54,423 nt of DNA, taken from positions 1 to 54,423 of the forward strand of contig NZ_MUHD01000019.1 of NCBI RefSeq assembly GCF_002217395.1, written 5' to 3'. This stretch comes from Flavobacterium plurextorum (lineage in GTDB: Bacteria > Bacteroidota > Bacteroidia > Flavobacteriales > Flavobacteriaceae). Within the stretch, counting starts at the first letter, position 1. Each line of letters opens with the position of its first letter. The translations under genes and the position numbers were made by a program. The notes under the pieces were generated by a model. It had not been told where the DNA came from. It did no database searches and saw only the letters and a program-made list of their open reading frames with translations. Below are positions 1 to 7,911 of the stretch, piece after piece.

Positions 1-230
1 ATTTTAAACTTACAATAATTTTAAAAAAAAGAATGGTTTTTCAAGTAGTATTTTCTATCTTGAAACCTGAAAAAATATTATAATTCAAGAATATAAAAAT
101 GAAGATATTCTCTAATCAAAGAGAATACTGAAACAAATAAACGAGCCGTTTTTAAAGTCTATTTTTTAAAGGATAAAAAAACGAATTATTTGATTTTTAT
201 TTCTATATCATTGACCATTGACATTTAAGA
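1..230. other. Gene-less AT-rich upstream region
   Basis: No ORF with supporting features is seen here. A small hairpin with 8-bp arms (TATTCTCT at 106-113, AGAGAATA at 120-127, 6-base loop) lacks a T-run, so it is not a clear terminator. The stretch near 58-72 resembles the low-complexity 'gaaacctga' filler also present at 53690-53720. Confidence 0.4.
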
Positions 231-1592
231 ATGTACGCAATACTAGACATAGAAACTACTGGAGGCCAGTTTAATGAAGAAGGAATTACTGAAATTGCCA
301 TTTATAAATTTGATGGCCATGAAGTAGTTGATCAGTTTATCAGCCTAATTAATCCCGAAATTCCAATTCAGCCCTTTGTGGTTAAATTAACTGGAATCAA
401 CAATGCTATGTTGCAGTCAGCTCCAAAATTTTTTGAAGTAGCCAAGCGAATCATCGAAATAACATCAGACTGTATTATTGTTGCTCACAACGCATCATTT
501 GATTACCGAATTTTACGAACAGAATTTAGACGTCTTGGTTATGACTTTCAAGCAAAAACACTTTGTACCGTTGAACTTGCAAAAAAATTAATTCCAGAGC
601 AGCCTTCCTATAGTTTAGGAAAACTAGTGCGCGCTCTTGGAATTCCAATGGCAGACAGACATCGCGCCAGCGGAGATGCAATGGCAACTACAAAGTTGTT
701 TAAAATGCTTTTAGAAAAAGACTTAGAAAAAACAATCGTAAAAGATTTTATAAAGCTGGAAGTAGAAAAAGGAATTGCACCAAAATTTCTAGATCTATTA
801 AACCAAATGCCTGCAAAAACCGGCGTATATTATATTTACAACGAAAGCGGGACTTTAATATACATCGGCAAAAGTCAAAACATAAAAAAAAGAATCAATC
901 AGCATTTTACAGGAATCACGACAAAAAGTAAAAAAATCCAAGCCGAAGTTTTTACTATTACATATGATGAAACCGGAAGTGAATTAATTGCTCTTTTAAA
1001 AGAAAGTGAAGAAATAAAAATAAACAGACCGCGATATAATCGTGCTCAACGCAAAACAATTTTTCAATATGCCCTATATTCTGAAAAAGATTCAAATGGC
1101 TATATTAATCTAAAAATTGAAAAAACCGACGGTCGTAAGCGAGAAATCACTTCGTTTGTTACTCTGCAAGAAGCGAAAAATGCCCTTTTTAGATTCACAG
1201 AAAAATATCATCTCTGTCAAAAACTGACGGGACTTTATCAAACAAAAAAAGAGTGTTTTCAATATAAAATAAAACAGTGCGACGGAGCTTGTATTGGCGA
1301 AATTACTCCAGAAGTTTACAATGCCCGAGTGCAGCAGTTTATCTCTGAAAATAGTTTTGAGAATAAAAGCATGATTTTAAAAGACAGAGGTCGAAATGTA
1401 AACGAAAGAAGTGCCGTTTTGATCGAAAATGGAATCTATAAAGGTTATGCGTATTACGATTTAAATTATCAAATTACGAATATCGAGATTCTAAAAAACA
1501 TTTTAATACCAATGCAGCACAATCGAGATGTAAAAAATATTATACAGAACTACATCCGTAAAAACAAGAATCTCAAGATTCTTCATTTTTAA
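231..1592 (+). CDS. DnaQ-like 3'-5' exonuclease fused to GIY-YIG nuclease
   Basis: The product has two predicted nuclease domains. Residues 1-165 form a DEDDh exonuclease of the DnaQ/PolC-epsilon type: the DxE motif is D6/E8 (DIETTG), then D91 in HNASFD, then H144 and D149 in HRASGD. Residues about 195-290 form a GIY-YIG domain (GVYYIYN at 198-204, YIGKS from 211, R221), as in the N-terminal half of UvrC and in Cho. The C-terminal part holds C329, C342, C350 and C354, with spacing CX12CX7CX3C, close to the cysteine pattern I recall as the Fe-S site of UvrC. Fusions of this type are common in Bacteroidota and usually annotated as DNA polymerase III epsilon-like. A role in DNA repair is likely but the substrate is unknown. 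The ATG at 231 is the first in frame and begins right at the exonuclease fold. Confidence 0.9.
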   Translation: MYAILDIETTGGQFNEEGITEIAIYKFDGHEVVDQFISLINPEIPIQPFVVKLTGINNAMLQSAPKFFEVAKRIIEITSDCIIVAHNASFDYRILRTEFRRLGYDFQAKTLCTVELAKKLIPEQPSYSLGKLVRALGIPMADRHRASGDAMATTKLFKMLLEKDLEKTIVKDFIKLEVEKGIAPKFLDLLNQMPAKTGVYYIYNESGTLIYIGKSQNIKKRINQHFTGITTKSKKIQAEVFTITYDETGSELIALLKESEEIKINRPRYNRAQRKTIFQYALYSEKDSNGYINLKIEKTDGRKREITSFVTLQEAKNALFRFTEKYHLCQKLTGLYQTKKECFQYKIKQCDGACIGEITPEVYNARVQQFISENSFENKSMILKDRGRNVNERSAVLIENGIYKGYAYYDLNYQITNIEILKNILIPMQHNRDVKNIIQNYIRKNKNLKILHF

Positions 1593-1621
1593 CGCTCGAA
1601 ACTATCATTAGCTTCGCTGAT

Positions 1622-2461
1622 ATGAAAAACAAAAAAACGAACTACGAAATATTCAGAGAACGAATAAAAATTATTCTATACGGTACTAATACCATATTAG
1701 GACGAATGTTCGATTTGGTTTTATTGGGATTGATATTACTAAGTGTTCTTCTTATTATGCTCGATACCGTCGAAGGAATCAGCCAAAAATACCACAACCA
1801 GCTGCTTATTTGCGAATGGATTATTACTGTGTTTTTTACAATAGAATATATCTTAAGAATCATCTCCATTCAAAAACCAGTCAAATACGTATTCAGCTTC
1901 TACGGGATTATCGATTTACTTGCTGTTTTACCTATGTATTTATCAATATTTTTTCCTGGAGCAAGTGTTTTATCCGTTGTCAGAGCGCTGCGTTTTTTCC
2001 GATTATTCAAAATACTGCATATTCCACAAATCTCCCATCAATCCGCACAGCTTAAAGATGCAATAGAAGCCAGTAAGGAGAAAATTTTAGTTTTCATCTA
2101 TTTTGTACTTATCAGTACCGTAATCATTGGTACAATTATGTATTTAGTCGAAGGCAAAGAGTCTGGATTCACCAGTATTCCAATGGGAATTTACTGGACA
2201 ATCGTAACACTGACAACAGTTGGTTACGGTGACATTTCGCCACAATCTCCTTTAGGACAGTTTATCGCAGCACTTGTAATGATTTTAGGTTATGGAATCA
2301 TTGCTGTTCCAACTGGAATTGTAACCGCAGAGTTTGCAAAAAGCAGTCTAAAAAGCAGTTCCGTAAACACTAAAAAAACATGCAAAAAATGTCAATCGCA
2401 AGTTCACTTCGATAACGCCAAATATTGTTACGAATGCGGAACTCAATTGCCAAATAGTTAA
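1622..2461 (+). CDS. Voltage-gated-type potassium channel with C-terminal zinc ribbon
   Basis: A six-helix inner-membrane ion channel of the voltage-gated K+ superfamily. S1 is about residues 28-48, S2 about 62-82, and S4 carries regularly spaced basic residues R121, R124, R127 and K130. The pore loop holds the K+ selectivity filter TTVGYGD (198-204), followed by the last helix (211-238). The cytosolic tail ends in a four-Cys zinc ribbon, C254, C257, C269 and C272 (CKKC...CYEC), suggesting a sensing or assembly domain. The length of 279 residues fits this family. It starts 29 bases after the nuclease gene and may be co-transcribed with it. Zinc binding and the gating signal are inferences. 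Confidence 0.92.
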   Translation: MKNKKTNYEIFRERIKIILYGTNTILGRMFDLVLLGLILLSVLLIMLDTVEGISQKYHNQLLICEWIITVFFTIEYILRIISIQKPVKYVFSFYGIIDLLAVLPMYLSIFFPGASVLSVVRALRFFRLFKILHIPQISHQSAQLKDAIEASKEKILVFIYFVLISTVIIGTIMYLVEGKESGFTSIPMGIYWTIVTLTTVGYGDISPQSPLGQFIAALVMILGYGIIAVPTGIVTAEFAKSSLKSSSVNTKKTCKKCQSQVHFDNAKYCYECGTQLPNS

Positions 2462-2464
2462 ATT

Positions 2465-2608
2465 TAAGAAGCTGATCCGGCTGTACATTGCAACTCCTCC
2501 TTATCTTTGTTGTTTTTTAAAGGCATAAAAAAAGCTTCTAAAGTCGCTTTTTTATCCCAAAAAAAACGAACAAACATAAGTCCGGGGTTTTCATTTCCAT
2601 CCGGGCTA
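2465..2608 (-). ncRNA. Flavobacterial intergenic element, possible Flavo-1-like RNA
   Basis: Read on the minus strand this 144-base element begins TAGCCCGGATGGAAATGAAA and ends near GCCGGATCAGCTTCTTAA. In the middle lies an AT-rich hairpin (plus strand ATAAAAAAAGC at 2525-2535, GCTTTTTTAT at 2545-2554). I recognise this start and end as those of a short element found many times between genes in Flavobacterium and Chryseobacterium genomes. I believe it matches the family described as Flavo-1 RNA, but this is from memory and unchecked. It could equally be a REP-like element. It fills the whole gap between the ion channel gene and miaA and is oriented against both. Confidence 0.5.
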
Positions 2609-2616
2609 AAAACAAT

Positions 2617-3537
2617 ATGAAATACCTAATTACCATTGTCGGACCAACAGCAATAGGCAAAACAGCCTTAAGTATTGCTTTAGCACAACATTTCAAATGC
2701 GAAATTGTTTCTTGCGACAGCCGTCAGTTTTTCAAAGAAATGACCATTGGAACCGCAGTTCCTAATCAAGAAGAATTAAGTGCGGCCCAACATCATTTCA
2801 TTCAAAACAAATCTATTTTCGAAAATTATACCGTTGGTGATTACGAAAAAGAAGCTTTAGCCAAAATTGAAGAACTATTTCAAACCAATGATTTTGTCAT
2901 TCTTATTGGTGGTTCAGGATTATATGTTGATGCCATTTTAAAAGGTTTCGATGAATTTCCTGAGATCGATCCTCAAGTTCGTTCTCTAGTAAACGCTAAT
3001 TATGAAAAACTTGGAATTGAATATCTTCAAGAACAACTGAAAAGTTTAGATCCTGAATATTATCAAAAAATTACTTTAGAAAACCCGCAAACACTACAAA
3101 ATCCACAGCGAATGATGCGTTTTGTAGAAGTTTGTATTGGAGCCCAAAAACCCTATTCATCATTTCTAAATCAGAAAAAAAACAATAGAAACTTCACTCC
3201 TATTTTAATTGGTTTAGATGCCGACAGAGAAATCATTTACAACCGAATCAACCAGCGTGTTGATATTATGATGAATGAAGGTTTACTTGAAGAAGCAAAA
3301 GCATTGTATCCTAATAAAGCGTTAAATGCACTTCAAACCGTCGGTTATAGAGAATTATTTAGTTATTTTGATGGAGAATTCACTTTGCCTTTTGCCATAG
3401 ATGAAATCAAAAAAAATACACGACGATTCTCCAAAAGACAATTAACGTGGTTCAAACGAAATGAAAATACAAAATGGTTTGATTACGCAACAGATAGAAA
3501 AAGAATTATTGACTACATAGAAAATCTTCTAAAGTAA
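2617..3537 (+). CDS. miaA: tRNA dimethylallyltransferase
   Basis: MiaA transfers a dimethylallyl group to N6 of A37 in tRNAs reading UNN codons, stabilising codon-anticodon pairing. The P-loop is GPTAIGKT (residues 8-15), followed by the conserved SCDSRQ (substrate region), GGSGLYVDA, and the late KRQLTWFKR segment that contacts tRNA. The length of 306 residues is normal for the family. The start ATG at 2617 places the P-loop at the usual distance from the N-terminus. It lies just downstream of the possible Flavo-1-like element and 78 bases before the thioesterase gene. Confidence 0.97.
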   Translation: MKYLITIVGPTAIGKTALSIALAQHFKCEIVSCDSRQFFKEMTIGTAVPNQEELSAAQHHFIQNKSIFENYTVGDYEKEALAKIEELFQTNDFVILIGGSGLYVDAILKGFDEFPEIDPQVRSLVNANYEKLGIEYLQEQLKSLDPEYYQKITLENPQTLQNPQRMMRFVEVCIGAQKPYSSFLNQKKNNRNFTPILIGLDADREIIYNRINQRVDIMMNEGLLEEAKALYPNKALNALQTVGYRELFSYFDGEFTLPFAIDEIKKNTRRFSKRQLTWFKRNENTKWFDYATDRKRIIDYIENLLK

Positions 3538-3615
3538 AAGTCTTTTTTCTTTCATCTATATTCTATTTTCTGAGGTAAAATCTAAAATCAACAATCTAAA
3601 CTCTAAAAACATCAA

Positions 3616-4362
3616 ATGCCAATATCTCCAAATTTTACATCCGTTTTAAGTAAAGACTGGGAAATCAATTTTACACAATGTACGCCAACAGGTTTCTTAA
3701 AATATACCGATTTGTGTAATATTTTACAATTAACCGCTGCCGCACACTCTGAAATTGGAGGAATCAGCTTTTATGATATGCAGGAATTTCACCAAGCTTG
3801 GGTTTTAAGCCGAATGCGCGTCGAAGTTCACGCTTTACCAAAATGGCAGGATGTAGTAACCGTAAAAACATGGATTAATAGTCTGGAGAACTCACGCTCC
3901 GTTCGTGCTTTAGAAATGTATGTAAACGGAAAGAAGATCGTAGGCTGCGAAACCTATTGGGCAGTTTTTAATACACAATTACGCCGCCCGGAAGCTTTAG
4001 CGTTGCCTTACGAACATTTCGAATTATTTCCTGAAAATAGAGCAACTGAGGAAGGTTTTTCTAAAATAAATATCAATCACGAAAAAGAAGCCGTTTTTGA
4101 AAAAATAGTTTACTTATCTGATTTAGACATTGTAAACCACGTAAACAACGTAAAATATCTTGAATGGTGTCTCGATCATGTTGACCCAAAAAGAATCATG
4201 AAGCAGGAAGTAAAAAGCTTCGAAATGAATTTCATGAAAGAACTTTCATTAAAAGATAATGTTGTGATTCATGAAAGTGAAGATGACGATCATACAACAG
4301 CGACATTCAGCATTACAAAAGGCGACAAAACCTGCTTTGCTTTAGAATTGCATTGGAAGTAA
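3616..4362 (+). CDS. Acyl-ACP thioesterase (double hotdog fold)
   Basis: Bacterial member of the acyl-ACP thioesterase family, which releases free fatty acids from acyl carrier protein in the cytosol. The protein of 248 residues is the usual size for two fused hotdog domains. The first begins with the substrate-facing region up to about residue 130, with GGISFYDMQ and WVLSRMRVEV. The second holds the catalytic-type motif NHVNNVKYLEW (about residues 174-184), which carries the Asn and His typical of the family. A bidirectional terminator follows. The chain-length preference cannot be read from sequence. Confidence 0.88.
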   Translation: MPISPNFTSVLSKDWEINFTQCTPTGFLKYTDLCNILQLTAAAHSEIGGISFYDMQEFHQAWVLSRMRVEVHALPKWQDVVTVKTWINSLENSRSVRALEMYVNGKKIVGCETYWAVFNTQLRRPEALALPYEHFELFPENRATEEGFSKININHEKEAVFEKIVYLSDLDIVNHVNNVKYLEWCLDHVDPKRIMKQEVKSFEMNFMKELSLKDNVVIHESEDDDHTTATFSITKGDKTCFALELHWK

Positions 4363-4387
4363 ATTTCTTCTCTATTTACACAATCTT

Positions 4388-4415
4388 GTCATTTCGACGA
4401 AGGAGAAATCACAGA
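4388..4415. repeat. Fragment of GTCATTTCGA-type interspersed repeat
   Basis: GTCATTTCGACGAAGGAGAA is a phrase seen repeatedly between genes in flavobacteria. A full palindromic copy starting with the same GTCATTTCGA lies at the right end of the window (54384-54423). Here only one arm is present, so this looks like a degenerate copy. Confidence 0.5.
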
Positions 4416-4434
4416 CTTTGAGCTTACTCCTAAA

Positions 4435-4467
4435 ATAAAAAACGATGCAAATTGCATCGTTTTTTTG
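4435..4467. terminator. Bidirectional intrinsic terminator
   Basis: A near-perfect palindrome, AAAAAACGATGCAA followed by TTGCATCGTTTTTTT, gives a GC-containing stem flanked by A and T runs. It works as a U-tract terminator in both directions, serving the thioesterase gene on the plus strand and the TPR gene (and the rtcB unit) on the minus strand. Confidence 0.9.
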
Positions 4468-4474
4468 TTTAAAA

Positions 4475-5002
4475 TCATCTCGATTTCTCTTTAGAGCTCT
4501 TTTTAGTTTTCCTTTTTTTCTTTAACAAATCTATTTTTCCTTGAATTCTTTTCTCTACTTCACTAATATCAGAATCAAAAGCAAACTGTAAAGTGCATAA
4601 TTTTGCATTTCTAATTTCTTTTAATGCTTTTTCAAATTCCTTTTGAACTTCAAAAAGAATCGCTTGCTTCACATAGATATCAGATTTATTTATTCCTTTT
4701 ATCGTTAAAGCAAAATCGATTAACTTTTGAGCTTCTTCAAAATCTTCATTTAAAATTAAAGTCTGCAAATAATGCGGATACACTTCAAACGCATAAATAT
4801 TAATAGCCAAAGCTTCCTGAAAATAGGATTTTGCATCTTCATAATTCAGTAACTGCTCCGCCTGAATTCTTCCGTACAAACACAAAACCATAGTATTTTT
4901 TGCATCATAAGAAAAAGCATAATCCAAAGACTCAATGGTTTCCTCAAGCGAATACGGATAGTTATCCAAAGCCTGAAAAAGATATTTATCAATTGTTTTC
5001 AT
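4475..5002 (-). CDS. TPR-repeat protein, fourth gene after prfH
   Basis: A small helical protein of 175 residues with tetratricopeptide-type repeats, for instance the helix pairs around residues 32-65 (TMVLCLYGRIQAEQLLNYED), 66-100 and 101-140. The C-terminus (from about 150) is strongly basic, with KKKRKTKKSS. No signal peptide or membrane segment is seen, so it is likely cytosolic. It follows prfH by 75 bases on the same strand and no terminator lies between them, so it may be the last gene of the rtcB unit. TPR modules mediate protein-protein contacts, and the basic tail could touch RNA or the ribosome (inference). Confidence 0.75.
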   Translation of the reverse strand: MKTIDKYLFQALDNYPYSLEETIESLDYAFSYDAKNTMVLCLYGRIQAEQLLNYEDAKSYFQEALAINIYAFEVYPHYLQTLILNEDFEEAQKLIDFALTIKGINKSDIYVKQAILFEVQKEFEKALKEIRNAKLCTLQFAFDSDISEVEKRIQGKIDLLKKKRKTKKSSKEKSR

Positions 5003-5077
5003 TTTATCTGTTGATATTTATTGTTATTTTGATCACATATAATTCGCATATCATTATTGTTTCTTGCGATCAAGTTT

Positions 5078-5767
5078 TTAATCATGCTCATTTCGTAAAT
5101 CGTTTTTTAATTTCTGACGAGTTCCTTTATAATTTTTCTCTATTTTATTCTTCTTAAAATCACTCCCGGTAAAAACTCTAATAGGATTCCCACGCTGAAT
5201 ATTCTGCTGATTTTCCCATTGTTTTCCTACATGATTTTTAAGCTGAGTTAGTTTTTCGTCTTCTAATTTTTTTAATAATCTTTCTGTTGCTAATTTTTTG
5301 TTTTGATGCTGCGAACGACTGTCCATTGCTACCACAGCAATTCCAGTAGGAATATGTGTTGCACGAATTGCTGAACTCACTTTATTCACATGCTGACCTC
5401 CTGCTCCAGAACTACGCATTGCCTGATACTGAATATCATTTTCTGAAACTGATGCATTTTTTTGCGGTTCGATTTCAAAAATCCCGATAAACCAGTTCTT
5501 CCGTTTGTGCATTTTCCTAAACTGACTTTGACCGATCCACTGAATTGTACCAACCCAAGAATTCACAAAACTGTCCGCATTTATTCCTTTTACAGCAATT
5601 GATGCTGTTTCAACCGTTCCATTTTCCTGACCAACTTCTCGCTGAAGCAAAACAACATCCAGCTGCTGATCTTGCGCTTCATCCAAAACTTTTTTAAGCA
5701 CTTGGGCAGCAACCCAAGTGCATTCAGCAGGTCCGCGACCCGCTGTTATTTGAATTATTCTTTCCAT
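5078..5767 (-). CDS. prfH: Peptide chain release factor H (RF-H)
   Basis: A short class-I release factor homologue that keeps the peptidyl-tRNA hydrolysis domain. The catalytic GGQ lies at residues 123-125 inside RSSGAGGQHVNKVSSAIRA, followed by SQHQNKKLA. Upstream are the RF-H hallmarks GTIQWIG (73-79) and RKNWFIGI (89-96), and the C-terminus has RGNPIRVFTG, all like E. coli PrfH. At 229 residues it lacks the N-terminal domain of RF1/RF2. In relatives, RF-H acts together with RtcB on ribosomes cleaved in the 16S decoding centre. Its ATG lies inside the last codons of the zinc-ribbon gene (13-base overlap, ATGGAAAGAATAA), indicating translational coupling. Confidence 0.95.
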   Translation of the reverse strand: MERIIQITAGRGPAECTWVAAQVLKKVLDEAQDQQLDVVLLQREVGQENGTVETASIAVKGINADSFVNSWVGTIQWIGQSQFRKMHKRKNWFIGIFEIEPQKNASVSENDIQYQAMRSSGAGGQHVNKVSSAIRATHIPTGIAVVAMDSRSQHQNKKLATERLLKKLEDEKLTQLKNHVGKQWENQQNIQRGNPIRVFTGSDFKKNKIEKNYKGTRQKLKNDLRNEHD

Positions 5768-6366
5768 TTTCTTAAAATCTTAAGCAATTTTTCTCTACTT
5801 TTTGCTGCTTTTACAAATTGCGGTAAACGAGAAACTAAACTTGATGAATAGTTAACTTTCGAATTCCGTTCTCTTAAATCAGCTTGAATATATCTTTCTA
5901 AATAATCAATATGATCTTGATTATAAGCCCAAAAAATATTGTCGCCTACTTCTTTTTGAAACCACAAAGGCAAATTATACCAACTTTCTTTTACCAAACC
6001 AACATCTTGTTTTGATTCCTTTCTAACTCTATAAGACTTTGTTTTCCATTCCTCTTGAAAATTACAATGAGGACATTTGGTTTTATACATAAGCGGCTTT
6101 TCTTTTAATGCCTGAGACTCGTATTCAAATTTTTCAAAGCAATTATTACAATACTCTTTCCCGTATGCCACATATTGATAAATAGGTTCATCAATTTTGT
6201 AAAAGCAATCTTTGCATTCAAAAATCATTGTGATGCATTTACCACATTCACAATCTTTTTTAGGTACACTCTTTACATTGGCCCTAGATTCACATTTTGG
6301 GCACTTTACTAAAATCTCATTGTAGAAACTCCCTAACCATTTATTTTCATCTTGAAATCTTTCCAT
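5755..6366 (-). CDS. Multi-Cys zinc-ribbon protein between rtcB and prfH
   Basis: A protein of 203 residues not named by any family I recognise with certainty. It has eleven cysteines, mostly as CxxC pairs: C22/C25, C39/C41/C44, C51/C54, C73/C76 and C98/C101, suggesting two zinc ribbons or more in the first half. The second half is rich in aromatic residues (WYNLPLWFQKEVGDNIFWAY, 129-148), and the tail is basic (KSREKLLKILRKWK). I chose the ATG at 6366, not the one at 6429, because the sequence AAGAAGG precedes it closely and it starts after the rtcB stop. The longer version would overlap rtcB by about 50 bases. It is cytosolic and probably binds RNA or the ribosome; its place in the operon suggests a partner of RtcB and RF-H (inference). 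Confidence 0.85.
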   Translation of the reverse strand: MERFQDENKWLGSFYNEILVKCPKCESRANVKSVPKKDCECGKCITMIFECKDCFYKIDEPIYQYVAYGKEYCNNCFEKFEYESQALKEKPLMYKTKCPHCNFQEEWKTKSYRVRKESKQDVGLVKESWYNLPLWFQKEVGDNIFWAYNQDHIDYLERYIQADLRERNSKVNYSSSLVSRLPQFVKAAKSREKLLKILRKWKE

Positions 6367-6379
6367 AACCTTCTTTTTT

Positions 6380-7771
6380 TTAACGATCCATTCTAACAAT
6401 CTTCGGCGTAAAAGTTCCCAAAACTTCAACCAGATCGGTTTGATTTGCCATTACTTTTGTAATGTCCTTATACGCCATTGGAGCTTCGTCAATGTTTCCT
6501 CCAATCAAGGTTACATCATTTGCTTTCAAAACCTTTTTAATTTCACTTTGCGTAAACGTACTTTTACATTTCGCTCGAGAAAACAAACGTCCAGCGCCAT
6601 GTGAAGCAGAATTTAAACTATCTGCATTTCCTTTTCCTTTTACAATGTAGCCTGGCGCAGTCATCGAACCAGGAATAATTCCCAACTGACCTTCTGCCGC
6701 AGGAGTCGCACCTTTTCTGTGAACAATACATTCCTTACCGTTTAACATCTCTTTCCATGCAAAATTATGATGGTTTTCAATTGTTACTACAACTCGTTTA
6801 CCAATTGCTTTTGCAATTCGCCTATGAATATCGTCATGACAAGCTTTTGCATATTCTCCGGCTAAATTCATCGCCAGCCAATATTCCTGACCATCGTGCG
6901 TATTTAAATCTAACCAAGCCAAATGCTGTACGTTTTTTGGTAACGGACACTGCTTTGTTGCCAGATACGTATAATGTTTCGCAATGTTTGCCCCTAAACC
7001 ACGAGAACCGCTATGCGAAAGAACGGCAAAATATTCGCCTTTATCAAGCTTCCATTCGTTCTCTGGGTTTTCAATTTTAGCGATTCCGAATTCGACAAAA
7101 TGATTTCCTCCACCTGAACTTCCTAATTGTTTATAGGCTTTTGGTAAAAGATTCTTCAGTAATGGAATATCCTGAAATTCACTTTTATAAAACACTTCAT
7201 GATCGACTCTTGAAGCGTGCGTTTCATACATCCCAAATTTTGTATTGTCTTTTAAAATTGCTTCTAATTGATGTTCTTTTCCTTTGAAATGAGAAGCGGG
7301 CAAATCGAAAATCGAAAGACTCATTCGGCATCCAATATCAACCCCAACTCCATACGGAATTACAGCATTATCTGTTGCCAAAACTCCGCCAATTGGCAAT
7401 CCATAACCCGAATGTGCGTCTGGCATTAATGCTCCTGCAACTGAAACTGGCAGCTTCAAAGAATCATACAGTTGAAACTTTGCCTGCTGATCTATTTCAT
7501 TTTCGCCAAAAATCGTAAAAGGTACTCTTGTTGTTTTAAGCTGATGCATTCTAACCTGAACTGGTTTTATCAAACCTTCGGCTACTTTTCCCCAAGTTCC
7601 ATGTCCATCATAATTTTCAGGATTTAAGAGTACATCTTTTGCTTCCGTTAAAATAGATTCCTTTTTTTCTCTTTTTCTATATCTGTTTATCTGCCCTAAA
7701 GCAATATTTATTGAATTGTTCTTTGGAAAACCTAATTTAATCAGGTCTTTTCCAGTTAATTTATTTCCCAT
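6380..7771 (-). CDS. rtcB: RtcB RNA ligase (3'-phosphate / 5'-OH joining)
   Basis: RtcB joins RNA ends with 2',3'-cyclic or 3'-phosphate to 5'-OH, using GTP and Mn2+. Metal-binding residues are visible: D145 and C148 in GVGVDIGCRMS, H224 in GGGNHF, H253 in SHSGSRG and the His pair in ENHHNFAW (331-338). The guanylylated histidine is H391 in SASHGAGR. At 463 residues it is longer than E. coli RtcB (about 408), with extra N-terminal sequence (1-65). Together with prfH just downstream it belongs to the RtcB-RF-H type, reported in other bacteria to restore ribosomes cut by RNases in the decoding centre. No RtcR-like regulator is nearby; the leader region upstream may control it. Confidence 0.96.
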   Translation of the reverse strand: MGNKLTGKDLIKLGFPKNNSINIALGQINRYRKREKKESILTEAKDVLLNPENYDGHGTWGKVAEGLIKPVQVRMHQLKTTRVPFTIFGENEIDQQAKFQLYDSLKLPVSVAGALMPDAHSGYGLPIGGVLATDNAVIPYGVGVDIGCRMSLSIFDLPASHFKGKEHQLEAILKDNTKFGMYETHASRVDHEVFYKSEFQDIPLLKNLLPKAYKQLGSSGGGNHFVEFGIAKIENPENEWKLDKGEYFAVLSHSGSRGLGANIAKHYTYLATKQCPLPKNVQHLAWLDLNTHDGQEYWLAMNLAGEYAKACHDDIHRRIAKAIGKRVVVTIENHHNFAWKEMLNGKECIVHRKGATPAAEGQLGIIPGSMTAPGYIVKGKGNADSLNSASHGAGRLFSRAKCKSTFTQSEIKKVLKANDVTLIGGNIDEAPMAYKDITKVMANQTDLVEVLGTFTPKIVRMDR

Positions 7772-7800
7772 AAATTATTTAATTATTTGTTGTGCAAGCT

Positions 7801-7830
7801 CAAATCAAAATGAACTGTAAATGGTTCAAA
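7801..7830 (-). promoter_or_regulatory. Possible proximal rtcB promoter with TGAAC-N8-GTTCA operator
   Basis: On the minus strand TTTG (7830-7827) is followed after 18 bases by TTGATTTG (7808-7801), one mismatch from the Bacteroidota TAnnTTTG box. Between the two boxes lies an inverted repeat, TGAAC (7811-7815) and GTTCA (7824-7828), a possible regulator site. If active it would start rtcB transcription downstream of the terminator at 7918-7943. Confidence 0.35.
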
Positions 7831-7911
7831 ATGAAATAAACATGCGAAATCTTTAATCCTTTCGGATAGTTGTTAAATTATTCTTTCGGGAAAATTTGAA
7901 GTGTCTAGAAT

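Noticed and set aside
6367..6429. Upstream ATG at 6429 for the zinc-ribbon gene
   Set aside because: It would overlap rtcB by about 50 bases and add a non-conserved-looking basic stretch; the ATG at 6366 follows AAGAAGG and starts after the rtcB stop.
6757..7080. 107-codon plus-strand ORF inside rtcB
   Set aside because: Antisense shadow; rtcB motifs in the opposite strand explain the open frame.
7801..7830. Sigma-54 type promoter for rtcB, as in E. coli
   Set aside because: No GG-N10-GC type motif was found in the region and no RtcR-like activator gene is nearby.
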